Source: Verrucomicrobiota bacterium
GTDB lineage: Bacteria; Verrucomicrobiota; Verrucomicrobiia; Chthoniobacterales; UBA10450
DNA: 64,000 bases
Direction: 5' to 3'
NCBI GenBank assembly: GCA_003219415.1
Contig: QHOS01000020.1
Location: 1 to 64,000 of the forward strand
The notes beneath the pieces are model-generated. The model was not told the origin of the DNA. It saw only the letters and a list, made by a program, of their open reading frames with translations, and did not search any database. This document shows, one piece after another, positions 17,165-25,749 of the stretch (its first letter is position 1; each line of letters begins with the position of its first letter). Both the position numbers and the translations under genes were made by a program.

Positions 17165-18292
17165 ATGAAAACGACGCGTCGTGAATTTATCAAACTTTCT
17201 GCTGCAGCTGGTGGCGCCTTTGCCTTGACCACAAGATCGACAACGCTGCTCGCAGAGAAATCGGCGAAACCTCTTCGCATTCTCATTCTTGGCGGCACCG
17301 GGTTCACCGGGCCGTATCAGGTTCGATACGCCCTGAGCCGCGGCCATAAGGTTACTACTTTTAACCGCGGCAAAACGCATCCCGGAGAGTTACCAAAGGA
17401 AGTCGAGCAATTGATCGGTGATCGCAACGGTCAGCTCGATGCGCTGCGAGATCGGCAATGGGATGTGGCGATCGATAATCCGACCACGCTTCCGGCTTGG
17501 GTCCGTAACGCTGCGCAGATTCTAAAAGACAATGTCGACCGTTACATGTTCATCTCGACAATCTCGGTTTATGCCGATACGGGCCAGGGCGTAGACGAAA
17601 CAGCGCCGCTCGCCAAATACGACGGACCCGACCCGTACAAAGAGACAATCGAAGCTGTGAAGGCTTCAGGCTATAAAACTTACGGTCCGCTTAAAGCATT
17701 GTCGGAAAAAGAAGTCGAAAAGTGGTGTCCTGGAAAGGCGTCGATCATCCGCCCAGGCCTTATCGTCGGACCACGCGATGAGACTGATCGTTTTACGTAT
17801 TGGCCAGTGCGCATCGACCGGGGCGGCGAAGTCGTGACACCCGGCAAGCCGAGCGATCCGGTGCAGTTCATCGACGCGCGCGATCTGGCGGAATGGACAA
17901 TCCGTATGGCGGAAAATCGCGAGACCGGAATTTATAATGCAACTGGTCCCGCCAAGCCGCTCGAAATCGGTCAGATGCTCAACGAAATCAAAGATGCGCT
18001 CCATTCGAATGCCACATTCACCTGGTTACCCTCTGACTTTCTCCAACAACAAAAAGTTGAAGCATGGTCGGACATGCCCGTCTGGGCCGGTGACGAGCTC
18101 GGACTTGCGCGAACGAAGATCGATCGCGCATTGGCAAAAGGCTTGACGTTTCGCCCGCTCGCGGAAACGTCGCGCGACACGCTCGTCTGGTTTAAATCGT
18201 TGCCGCAAGAGCGACAATCAAAATTGCGCGCCGGTCTAACACCCGAACGCGAAGCGGACGTGCTGGCTGCGTGGCATCAGAAAAAGGCATGA
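17165..18292 (+). CDS. NAD-dependent epimerase/dehydratase (extended SDR) with twin-arginine signal
   Basis: 375 residues. MKTTRREFIKLSAAAGGAFAL is a classic twin-arginine signal. The mature part begins with the Rossmann motif ILILGGTGFTGPY, contains FISTISVYAD and the YGPLK (YxxxK) catalytic pair, and ends in a typical substrate-binding half (AEWTIRMAENRETGIYNATGP). It is an extended short-chain dehydrogenase acting on an unknown, perhaps nucleotide-linked, sugar. Export of an NAD-binding enzyme by Tat suggests a tightly held cofactor. It is divergent from the Tat-exported aldo/keto reductase. Confidence 0.87.
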   Translation: MKTTRREFIKLSAAAGGAFALTTRSTTLLAEKSAKPLRILILGGTGFTGPYQVRYALSRGHKVTTFNRGKTHPGELPKEVEQLIGDRNGQLDALRDRQWDVAIDNPTTLPAWVRNAAQILKDNVDRYMFISTISVYADTGQGVDETAPLAKYDGPDPYKETIEAVKASGYKTYGPLKALSEKEVEKWCPGKASIIRPGLIVGPRDETDRFTYWPVRIDRGGEVVTPGKPSDPVQFIDARDLAEWTIRMAENRETGIYNATGPAKPLEIGQMLNEIKDALHSNATFTWLPSDFLQQQKVEAWSDMPVWAGDELGLARTKIDRALAKGLTFRPLAETSRDTLVWFKSLPQERQSKLRAGLTPEREADVLAAWHQKKA

Positions 18293-18298
18293 TAGCAT

Positions 18299-18385
18299 GT
18301 CATCCCGAGCGAATGCGAGGGACCTCACAAATTCGGAAAACGTTACGCAAGTAGGTGAGATCCTTCGCTCACGCTCAGGATGACA
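18299..18385. repeat. Dispersed palindromic repeat, family A, copy 3
   Basis: Starts TGTCATCCCGAGCGAATGC and ends TCGCTCACGCTCAGGATGACA, with an internal GGACCTCAC/GTGAGATCC pairing. It lies between the epimerase gene and the carrier gene. Confidence 0.8.
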
Positions 18386-18395
18386 GCGATTTGGT

Positions 18396-19709
18396 ATGAA
18401 AAAACTCTTCACCAAAATCGTTGATGCTAAGCCGGACGAGCTCCGCGCGCTTTGGCTTGCCTTCGTTTTCAACTTCGTCGTACTTGCCGGTTACTACATT
18501 CTGCGACCGATTCGCGAAGAAATCGGTGCGACCAGCGGCGTGGAAAATTTGCCCTGGATGTACACGGCCACGCTCATCGGCATGCTCATCGCCAACGCGC
18601 TCTTCGCAGCCATCGTATCACGCATGTCGCGCCGCAAATTTCTGCCGATCGCCTACCGTTTTGCGATCGCTAATCTTTTCATCTTTTTCATTCTCATGCG
18701 CTTCGTGCCGGCGAACTGGCAATGGCTACTGGCGCGCTCGTTTTTTGTCTGGGTTAGCGTCTTCAATCTTTTCGCGACCACGCTTTTTTGGGCCTTCATG
18801 ACCGACCTATTTACCGCCGAACAAGGCAAGCGCCTTTTTGGTTTCATCGCGGTGGGCGGTTCGTTAGGCGCGATCCTCGGTCCGCTGGTCCCGACGTTTC
18901 TGGTTGATCGATTCAGCACTGGCATTTTCTGCCTCATGTCAGCGGCGATGTTCGAAATCGCGGCGCAATGCGTCCGTTTTTTCCCAACGGAATTTAGCGA
19001 GCACGCTGAAGCGGCGACAGCCGAAAAACCAATCGGCGGAAATATTTGGGACAGCGTCACGCACATCGTGCGTTCGCCGTACTTGTTCGCGCTCGTCGTT
19101 TTCATCTTCATTTACACGCTGACAAATACGTGGGCCTATTTTCAACAGGCGGACCTCACGGGGCATGAGTTGGCAAATAAATCGGCTCGCACCGCATTCT
19201 TCGGCAAAATGGATTTCTCGGTCAACACGCTCACTGTATTGATTCAACTTTGCTTAACGAGTCGTCTGCTAAAATGGTTCGGCGTGGGCTTTACCCTCGT
19301 GCTCATGCCGGCGCTAAGCGGGCTCGGTTTTCTCGCGATCGGTTATGCGCCCATCCTGGTTGTGCTAGCAGTTTTTCAGGTGGTGCGGCGTTCAACCGGG
19401 TTTGCGCTGCTTCGTCCGGCGCGCGAAATTTTGTTCACCGTTTTGCGGCGCGAAGACAAATACAAAGCGAAAAGCGTAATCGATACATTCGGTTATCGTC
19501 TCGGCGATATAGTCGGCGCCTGGTCGTATAAAGCGCTCCACGTCGTGGGCCTGAGCTTGAACGCGATCAGTTTCATTGCTGTGCCCATCATTGCTGCATG
19601 GTGCGCGCTGAGCATTTGGCTGGCTCGCAAACAACGCGCCTTGGCGGATGCTCAGCACCGTTCAGAAGCTGGTCCGGCTGTTGACGTCGCAGCTGCGAAA
19701 CCAGCCTGA
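18396..19709 (+). CDS. ATP/ADP-translocase-like (Npt1/MFS-type) membrane carrier
   Basis: 437 residues, about 11-12 membrane helices. Features such as VLAGYYILRPIREEIG, SVFNLFATTLFWAFMTDLF and the GKRLFGFIAVGGSLGAILG loop resemble the NTP/NDP exchange transporter (Npt/Tlc) superfamily as it occurs in free-living bacteria. The true plastid/parasite ATP-ADP antiporters are longer, about 500 residues, so nucleotide exchange is not assured. The C-terminus is Ala-rich. It follows a palindromic repeat with no other gene in the unit. Confidence 0.75.
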   Translation: MKKLFTKIVDAKPDELRALWLAFVFNFVVLAGYYILRPIREEIGATSGVENLPWMYTATLIGMLIANALFAAIVSRMSRRKFLPIAYRFAIANLFIFFILMRFVPANWQWLLARSFFVWVSVFNLFATTLFWAFMTDLFTAEQGKRLFGFIAVGGSLGAILGPLVPTFLVDRFSTGIFCLMSAAMFEIAAQCVRFFPTEFSEHAEAATAEKPIGGNIWDSVTHIVRSPYLFALVVFIFIYTLTNTWAYFQQADLTGHELANKSARTAFFGKMDFSVNTLTVLIQLCLTSRLLKWFGVGFTLVLMPALSGLGFLAIGYAPILVVLAVFQVVRRSTGFALLRPAREILFTVLRREDKYKAKSVIDTFGYRLGDIVGAWSYKALHVVGLSLNAISFIAVPIIAAWCALSIWLARKQRALADAQHRSEAGPAVDVAAAKPA

Positions 19710-19739
19710 GTTCGTTAGGCTGAAAAGAAATTGCGTTTG

Positions 19740-19781
19740 CCTGTGTTCGGCAGAATCGTAATCAGCAACAAACACAGGAGG
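19740..19781 (+). promoter_or_regulatory. Possible Shine-Dalgarno-masking hairpin before osmC
   Basis: CCTGTGTT (19740-19747) is a perfect complement of AACACAGG (19771-19778), and the right arm includes the first three bases of the strong AGGAGG (19776-19781) ahead of the ATG at 19789. An 8-bp stem with a 23-base loop could modulate translation. Only the complementarity is seen; the role is inferred. Confidence 0.35.
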
Positions 19782-19788
19782 TAAAACA

Positions 19789-20214
19789 ATGGCAACACGA
19801 ACTGGATCGGCTGTTTGGGAAGGCACACTCAAGCAGGGCAAAGGAACGACGAAACTCGGGAGCGGTGCGTTCGAAGGTCCGTACTCTTTTTCATCGCGGT
19901 TCGAAGAAGGCAAAGGCACCAATCCCGAAGAGATGATCGGCGCAGCTGAGGCCGCGTGCTACTCGATGGCTCTTTCGGCGAACTTGGAGAAAGCGGGCCA
20001 TCCCGCGAAACGAATTAGCACCATGGCCACCGTCAAACTTGAAATGGTTGGCGGCGGACCAAAAATCACGACGATCGAGCTAAAGACCGAAGCCGACGTT
20101 CCCGGTATAGATGAGGCAAAATTCAAGGAACAAGCCGAGCTGACGAAAAAGACTTGCCCGGTCTCCGTGGCACTTTCCGGGACTCAGATCAATCTCGACG
20201 CGAAGTTGCTGTAG
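19789..20214 (+). CDS. osmC: OsmC-family peroxiredoxin
   Basis: 141 residues, full length. GTNPEEMIGAAEAACYSMAL and AELTKKTCPVSVAL carry the two redox cysteines of OsmC/Ohr proteins, which reduce organic and inorganic hydroperoxides. The N-terminal TRTGSAVWEGTLKQGKGTTKL is typical of the OsmC rather than the Ohr branch. A very strong ribosome-binding site (AGGAGG) precedes the start and may be partly covered by a hairpin. Confidence 0.9.
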   Translation: MATRTGSAVWEGTLKQGKGTTKLGSGAFEGPYSFSSRFEEGKGTNPEEMIGAAEAACYSMALSANLEKAGHPAKRISTMATVKLEMVGGGPKITTIELKTEADVPGIDEAKFKEQAELTKKTCPVSVALSGTQINLDAKLL

Positions 20215-20345
20215 TCGCGTCTCAGTGAAACGCGTTCGAAGCGGAAGTGGCAGTCGTTGCACAGAGCGCGAAGGCTACTTGTTCGGCTTCGACAAGATTG
20301 GACTTTTACTGAATCCAAACGACCACGCGATGCATCTCAACAGGG

Positions 20346-21779
20346 ATGGCGCGGAGAATCGGACTTTGGATTTGCCTGTGGCTAATTGTTAGTCTTGCGC
20401 CGATTCGCGCCGGGCAAAACTCAGGTGATCTGCTTAACGACAACGAAATTCGCAGATTAGCCGCGGAGCGAATCAAAGCGCTCGGCGGTGAGCAGAACGG
20501 CGTCGGTATCGTCGTTGGCACGATCTCATCGGAGGGTCGCAAGATCATTTCGGCCGGTGAACGCAGCTTGGATGACCCGCACCCTCTCGATGGCGATACC
20601 GTTTTTGAAATCGGATCGGTGACGAAGGTATTCACAGCGCTGCTGCTTGCTGAGATGGCCGAGAAAAACGAAGTCGGATTGAATGATCCGGTCGCAAAAT
20701 ATTTGCCAGCCGGGTTCAAGGTTCCGGAGGGAAACGGAAAAACGATTTCGCTGCTCGATCTGGCAACGCACACCTCAGGTTTCCCGTTCATGCCTAACGA
20801 GTCGACGATTTCGAACGAATCCGCAGCCGCGAAGTACTCGACCGCCGATCTCCGTCGGTTCGTTGCGAGCTCCGAATTGCGCGGCGTCGGCGAAAAATGG
20901 GAATACTCGAACATCGGCTACTGGCTTTTGAGCGAAGCGCTCGCCGCCCGTGCTGGTCTTGACTACGAAAGTCTGGTGCGGAAGCGCGTGATCACGCCAT
21001 TGGCCCTAACCAATACGGCGTTCGCGCTCTCGCGGGAAATGAAAGCGAATTTCGCGGCTGGCCACAATGCCGTTCTCCAGCCGTCGTCGCCGATCTCGAC
21101 GTTGCCGATCTATTCAATCATGCCTGCAGCCGGCGGTCTTTATTCGACCGCGAATGATTTGTTGAAGTTACTCGCCGTGGCGATGGATTACGAACATTCG
21201 CCGTTAGACGGCGCAATGCGCCTCACCTGGAATACGCGCCGGCTGATGTCGCGGGATGGTTTCGAGCAGGCGCTTGGATGGACAATCATTCACGAGCAGA
21301 AAAGCCTTCTCATCGTACAAGACGGCGGCACATTCGGTTACGCGGTTTCGATTGCGTGGGATCCGGTCAGGCGCGTGGGCGTCGTCGTGCTGTCAAATCA
21401 GGTCGCGAACGTCGGCGACGTCGCGCGTCACTTGTTGCGGCCGAGCATCCCGCTGGAAAAACCGACCGTAACGAAGCGAACCGAGGTGGCGCTCGATCCG
21501 GCAACACTCGACATTTACGTTGGAAATTACGAAGCAACCGGCGAAGGAATCTTCGCGGTGGCTCGCGAGGCTGATTCTCTGACTCTCCGCTCGCCCGCTG
21601 AATGGGGCCTGCCGAAATTCCGACTGCACCCGGAAAATCGACAAGACTTTTTCGCAGGCGAGCTACCGATGCGCCTCGCGTTTCAATTCGAGAATGATGG
21701 CTCGGTCAAGAAGATGCTCGTCTATCCGCCTCGCGGGCAGAAACCGATTTCGGCTGTTCGCTTGGACTCATCCCGCTGA
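20346..21779 (+). CDS. Secreted serine hydrolase of the beta-lactamase class C family
   Basis: 477 residues with an N-terminal signal sequence (MARRIGLWICLWLIVSLAPIRAG). Catalytic SVTK in EIGSVTKVFTALL, then YSN in WEYSNIGYWLL, and a GGTFGY block near residue 320 in place of the KTG/HTG motif. The last 100 residues form an extra C-terminal domain (VGNYEATGEGIFAVA...), common in D-aminopeptidase- and esterase-like members. Likely extracytoplasmic; substrate unknown. It need not confer antibiotic resistance. Confidence 0.85.
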   Translation: MARRIGLWICLWLIVSLAPIRAGQNSGDLLNDNEIRRLAAERIKALGGEQNGVGIVVGTISSEGRKIISAGERSLDDPHPLDGDTVFEIGSVTKVFTALLLAEMAEKNEVGLNDPVAKYLPAGFKVPEGNGKTISLLDLATHTSGFPFMPNESTISNESAAAKYSTADLRRFVASSELRGVGEKWEYSNIGYWLLSEALAARAGLDYESLVRKRVITPLALTNTAFALSREMKANFAAGHNAVLQPSSPISTLPIYSIMPAAGGLYSTANDLLKLLAVAMDYEHSPLDGAMRLTWNTRRLMSRDGFEQALGWTIIHEQKSLLIVQDGGTFGYAVSIAWDPVRRVGVVVLSNQVANVGDVARHLLRPSIPLEKPTVTKRTEVALDPATLDIYVGNYEATGEGIFAVAREADSLTLRSPAEWGLPKFRLHPENRQDFFAGELPMRLAFQFENDGSVKKMLVYPPRGQKPISAVRLDSSR

Positions 21780-21866
21780 TATCAACTCGTTAGGTGACGA
21801 CGCAAATTCGCGATGCCGCGAAGACACGATAGTGCCGCACGCGAGCATGGGGCACAATCCGAAATT

Positions 21867-23357
21867 TTACTTCGCCAACTCGTAGAGATATTCGACAAAA
21901 GACATTACCGCGCCATCGAGTCCTTGTATTTTCGGGTTCGTAGATTCGATGATGTAATATTCGTCCGGCGCATGTGCGCCCGAGCCGTGACCGAGACCGA
22001 AATGTCCGGCGGCAAGTTTCAGGGGATCGCCGGTAAAGACGTAACCTGGATACGAGCCGGCGTTGCGCGGCCACAACAGCGCATCGATTCCGGATTTCTT
22101 GTAAGTCGTGACCTGCGCCTTTATGAGTGCGGAATCGGCGGATGTGCTCGTGGGATCGTAACCGCCGGTCATGTTCACTTCGATGTCGCCGAAGCCGCGC
22201 TTGGCCAAATGCGCCTTTAACGCCGCGAGTGCGTCTGCGGCCTTCATGTCTGGCACGAGGCGCATGTCAATCTTCGCAACAGCGCGATGAGGCAAAATGG
22301 TTTTGCCGCCAGGACCTGTGTAACCGCCAACCAAACCCTCAATGTTCACCGTCGGCTGGGATTCGAGTCGTTCGTTGGCCTGGTCCCACGGCAAATTGTT
22401 GATCCAGTGTTGGACGCTGAACAGTTTCTTCGTCTGTGCTTCGCTCCGCACCTTCGACACTTTTTCGATCGTCGATTTTTCTTCGGCGCTGAGCGGAAGA
22501 GGCTTCGGATAATTGTCGATTGCGATTTCGTTGCCGTCGTCTGACACCAGCGTGTCGAGCGCCTTGACCAAATGCCAGGCAGGACTGTCGACCATCGCCT
22601 TGAGCGATGAATGAATGTCTTTGGACGGACCGCGTCCCCATTTTTCACCGCTCGACACCAATTCCAACTCGATCACGCCTTTCGACCCGAGATTGACTGT
22701 GACAACGCCATCTAAATCCTGCGTCGCCGAGGGCATGAATACGCCGACACATTTCTTTAGCGCATCGAGCACTTCCGGTCGCCTAACAAGTTGCGGGATG
22801 TGCGGCGAACCGATTTCTTCTTCGCCTTCGGCTACCATCACCAGGTTCACCGGCAGTTTCTTGCCCGCACCGCGAATGGCATGCAGCGCTGCGAGGAACG
22901 CTGCTTCCGGTCCTTTTTGGTTCACCGCGCCACGGCCGATGATCACCTTCCCCAGAGGCGGTTTGTCCACTATTCGCGCTTCGGTAGGCGGAGACGTCCA
23001 TTCTGCCGGATCGAACTGTTTCACGTCGTACATGAAATAAAGACCGACAGTTTTCGGAGCACCTGCATCAAGCGTCGCGAATACGCCGGGTTTGCCGTCC
23101 GTGCTGATCACCGTTGCCTGCTGAAATCCTGCATCGCGAGCGAGCTTAGCCATGTATTCCGCGCCTTCCGGATAGCCGCGGTTCTCCGCCGCGATCGACA
23201 CCTGTCCGATCCAATCCTGTAGGCGTTTCACCGACTCATCATGTCGCTTCGTGATCTCCGCTTTGATTGGAGCAAGGTTGTCTTCAGTTGGATAGGCTCG
23301 GTCTGTGCCGCCGACGAAAGCGGCAACTATTAACAACAATAGAAGTCGTTTATTCAT
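21867..23357 (-). CDS. M20-family metallopeptidase homologue with altered metal ligands, secreted
   Basis: 496 residues with a signal peptide (MNKRLLLLLIVAAFVGG). The fold is clearly M20 (CNDP/DapE-like): GLYFMYDVKQFDP, IIGRGAVNQKGPEAAF, VAEGEEEIGS and the C-terminal GHGSGAHAPDEYYIIE. Compared with canonical GHxDV, the metal-binding His is Met109; the bridging Asp of GRGxxDDKG is Asn146; and the later Asp ligand region (FMPSATQDL) is also not matched. Glu179-181 and the last His are kept. Activity may be altered or lost. It is immediately followed downstream in this window by no co-directional partner; polB lies 15 bp upstream on the same strand, so the two could be cotranscribed. Confidence 0.8.
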   Translation of the reverse strand: MNKRLLLLLIVAAFVGGTDRAYPTEDNLAPIKAEITKRHDESVKRLQDWIGQVSIAAENRGYPEGAEYMAKLARDAGFQQATVISTDGKPGVFATLDAGAPKTVGLYFMYDVKQFDPAEWTSPPTEARIVDKPPLGKVIIGRGAVNQKGPEAAFLAALHAIRGAGKKLPVNLVMVAEGEEEIGSPHIPQLVRRPEVLDALKKCVGVFMPSATQDLDGVVTVNLGSKGVIELELVSSGEKWGRGPSKDIHSSLKAMVDSPAWHLVKALDTLVSDDGNEIAIDNYPKPLPLSAEEKSTIEKVSKVRSEAQTKKLFSVQHWINNLPWDQANERLESQPTVNIEGLVGGYTGPGGKTILPHRAVAKIDMRLVPDMKAADALAALKAHLAKRGFGDIEVNMTGGYDPTSTSADSALIKAQVTTYKKSGIDALLWPRNAGSYPGYVFTGDPLKLAAGHFGLGHGSGAHAPDEYYIIESTNPKIQGLDGAVMSFVEYLYELAK

Positions 23358-23371
23358 ATTACAGACGGCTC

Positions 23372-25645
23372 TTACAGAGCCAAATTTTCCTGCTTTGCAG
23401 TTGAGCCGGCAGCGACGGTAAGTCCACCGAATTTTTTCATGAGGTCGTCAAGCTTGGCGACATAGTAATCGACGTTTTCGTCGCGATTTTCGGGATCGAA
23501 CTCGCTGGCGAGCTTGGCGGCTTCGTAAGCGGGAACTTTTTTCGGTGTCGCTTTAATGTAATAGCTGATTTGGTCGCCCGGTTTGTAATTGCGGCCGCTT
23601 GCCAGGGCGAGTTCGTACGCGGCAGCGCGGTTGCGCGCGGAGCCGGCAATCTTGGCGCGATATTTATCGAGCGAATCTTGCAGCGTGTCGGTCTTCATCA
23701 GCATGTCGATCTTCCATTCGCAGTTCTGGATTTTTCGCTCAAACTCATCCCGAAGATTCGTAATCGCTTCTGGTTTTCCCTCCATGATCAGCTTGATCAT
23801 GTCCTCCAAAAAAACGCGCTGGAATTTTTCGAGTCCGCGCGATTTGAGCGCGCCGCCTTTCATAATCACGTCACCATCTTTGGTGAGGAGTGCGTAATTC
23901 TTAGCTTTGTAGCTGAACATGGCGTCAAATTCTTCGTCGAACTCGATTTCAATTCCCTCGGGCAATTCCTTCGCCAAACCTTCACGCAATTCGTCGATTT
24001 CGTCTGCTGTAGTGGCAGCCGAGTTGGCTGCTTTACCTTTCTTCGCAGGCGACATGCCTGCCTTCATGGAAAAAGGCGGCACGAAATAAATTCCGTCCGT
24101 ATCGACTTCGATCACCTTCGCGCCGTGAGCGCCTAACCAGTCGATCATCTTCTTGAGCAAATCGCGTCCGATCTGGGTGACCCGCGCCGCGGCATCGAAA
24201 TCGGCGAAATGTCCCTGCGCGAACCCCAGATAACCGTAGAAGCTGTTCAGCAGAATCTTAAACGTATTTTGCAACGCCTGGAGATGATGCTGCTTTGCGG
24301 GATCTTTCTCCGCCCGCATCTCGGCCTTCGCTTCCAATCGAAACGTGCGCAGATCAGTGAGCAAATGGCGGAAGATTTGCAGTTGATCGCTCACCGGAAA
24401 ACAATCGAATTTCAACATGATCGACGGATAGAGCGAAGCGACGTCGCAGTGCCAGACGTTGTGCGCAACTCCGGTGAAGAAGATATCAGTGTATCCACCT
24501 TCGAATGCGCGCACCATCGGCAGCTCGGGAATGGAATGGCGTTGCCGGAAATACTCACGCAGGAACAACGCATTGATTCGCGTTGCATTGCCGCGCACGA
24601 TCACATCCTGATAGTTATAGGGAAAAATCTGGGCCTGGATGAAGTAGCTCGCGCTTAACAGTTCCGAGAGTGCTCGCGTCTCACGGACGCCGCACAACGC
24701 GCGTCGTCGAAATTGTTCCGAATTGTCCAGATACGCTCGCTGTAATTCCTTGCCTGTAAGCGTGGAAATCTCTCCGCTGTCGCAAAGATCAAAATGACGG
24801 GCGACATCGGTCCTCTCGAAACCGGCAAGCGAACGCATGCCGACGTCATAAAATTGCGCGAGCAAAAAAGTATCAACGAAATGACGGCCACCAACTGTGA
24901 ACTTCGGATAATCGATTGTTTTTTCGGCGATTTGGAGTCGTGACGGCCGCGAACGCAAGAATCCGTCACTGCGTCCCCAATCGAGTTTTGTCTTCGCTTT
25001 CTTCGCACGTGCGACCAGATATGGCAGATCAGAACGGAAGAGATCGTGGCCTTCGATCACATCCGGATCTCGTTCTTTGATAATCGCGGTCAGTCGCTTC
25101 AATGCCGCGTGTTCCGATTCCTCCACATTTTTGGGATCGACAACCAGTTGTTCTTCCCAACCGGTGTTATCCGAGAGTGCGATGCTCATGATGTGATCGC
25201 CCCGGCCAGGATCATCGATCCCGGCTACAGCGTTTTCGAATGAAAGCACCTCGATCTGCATGCGTTTGAGCTCTTCAAACGGGAGGTCTTTAAACAATGT
25301 GCGCCCCGTGGCAGTGAGGTAATGCTGCACGGGATCAGTGAATGCGAAGAAGTCGCGCCCAGTGCCTTTAAGCCCGTTGCGCAATGCGATGAGTTCCTTC
25401 CAGCTATCAACCGTGACCAGCCAGCCGTATTTGAGACTGCTCTCAAGCTTTTCGGACTCGATACCAAGATCGACAACGTCCGAATCGCACCAGACAAATG
25501 GGTGAAAAGGCTCGACATCGGCAATGGTCGATCCATCTGCTTCCCGGCGATAAACCTTAACCGTCCCGGTTTCGCCAAGTTCGATGGCGACAATGCGTGG
25601 AGTAAGATCAGCGCCGAAGAGCAGTCTGTTCTTCTCGAATTCCAT
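23372..25645 (-). CDS. polB: Family B DNA polymerase with degenerate proofreading domain
   Basis: 757 residues. Polymerase motif A DVASLYPSIM (401-410), motif B KILLNSFYGYLGF (463-475) and motif C EVDTDGIYF (513-521) are intact. The 3'-5' exonuclease domain is present by length, but Exo I reads MQIEVLSFE (129-137) where DIE is expected, and Exo III reads RRALCGVRETRAL (314-326) where a Y-x3-D is expected; only the Asp of Exo II (RSDLPYL) remains. This points to a proofreading-deficient Pol II-like enzyme. Pol II is an SOS polymerase in E. coli, but no LexA-type palindrome is seen before this gene, where a family A repeat sits instead. Confidence 0.85.
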   Translation of the reverse strand: MEFEKNRLLFGADLTPRIVAIELGETGTVKVYRREADGSTIADVEPFHPFVWCDSDVVDLGIESEKLESSLKYGWLVTVDSWKELIALRNGLKGTGRDFFAFTDPVQHYLTATGRTLFKDLPFEELKRMQIEVLSFENAVAGIDDPGRGDHIMSIALSDNTGWEEQLVVDPKNVEESEHAALKRLTAIIKERDPDVIEGHDLFRSDLPYLVARAKKAKTKLDWGRSDGFLRSRPSRLQIAEKTIDYPKFTVGGRHFVDTFLLAQFYDVGMRSLAGFERTDVARHFDLCDSGEISTLTGKELQRAYLDNSEQFRRRALCGVRETRALSELLSASYFIQAQIFPYNYQDVIVRGNATRINALFLREYFRQRHSIPELPMVRAFEGGYTDIFFTGVAHNVWHCDVASLYPSIMLKFDCFPVSDQLQIFRHLLTDLRTFRLEAKAEMRAEKDPAKQHHLQALQNTFKILLNSFYGYLGFAQGHFADFDAAARVTQIGRDLLKKMIDWLGAHGAKVIEVDTDGIYFVPPFSMKAGMSPAKKGKAANSAATTADEIDELREGLAKELPEGIEIEFDEEFDAMFSYKAKNYALLTKDGDVIMKGGALKSRGLEKFQRVFLEDMIKLIMEGKPEAITNLRDEFERKIQNCEWKIDMLMKTDTLQDSLDKYRAKIAGSARNRAAAYELALASGRNYKPGDQISYYIKATPKKVPAYEAAKLASEFDPENRDENVDYYVAKLDDLMKKFGGLTVAAGSTAKQENLAL

Positions 25646-25661
25646 GAGCGTTCCAACTTTC

Positions 25662-25747
25662 TGTCATTTCGAGCGAAGTCGAGAAATCTCTTACGTCATT
25701 GCGCGGCGTAAGAATTCAGAGATGCTTCGGCTTCGCTCAGCATGACA
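25662..25747. repeat. Dispersed palindromic repeat, family A, copy 4
   Basis: Starts TGTCATTTCGAGCGAAGTCG and ends GGCTTCGCTCAGCATGACA, with an internal TTACG...CGTAA stem. It separates the divergent polB and M20D genes. Confidence 0.82.
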
Positions 25748-25749
25748 AA

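Noticed and set aside
18396-19709. Evidence for an intracellular energy parasite (ATP/ADP translocase)
   Set aside because: Shorter relatives of this carrier superfamily occur in free-living bacteria, and the rest of the window shows full biosynthetic capacity.
20346-21779. Antibiotic-resistance beta-lactamase
   Set aside because: It has the class C-like serine hydrolase fold but with a GGTFGY third motif and an extra C-terminal domain typical of peptidase/esterase relatives.
25699-25749. N-terminal extension of the M20D amidohydrolase
   Set aside because: The extra codons are encoded by the right half of palindromic repeat copy 4; a clear signal peptide starts at ATG 25750.
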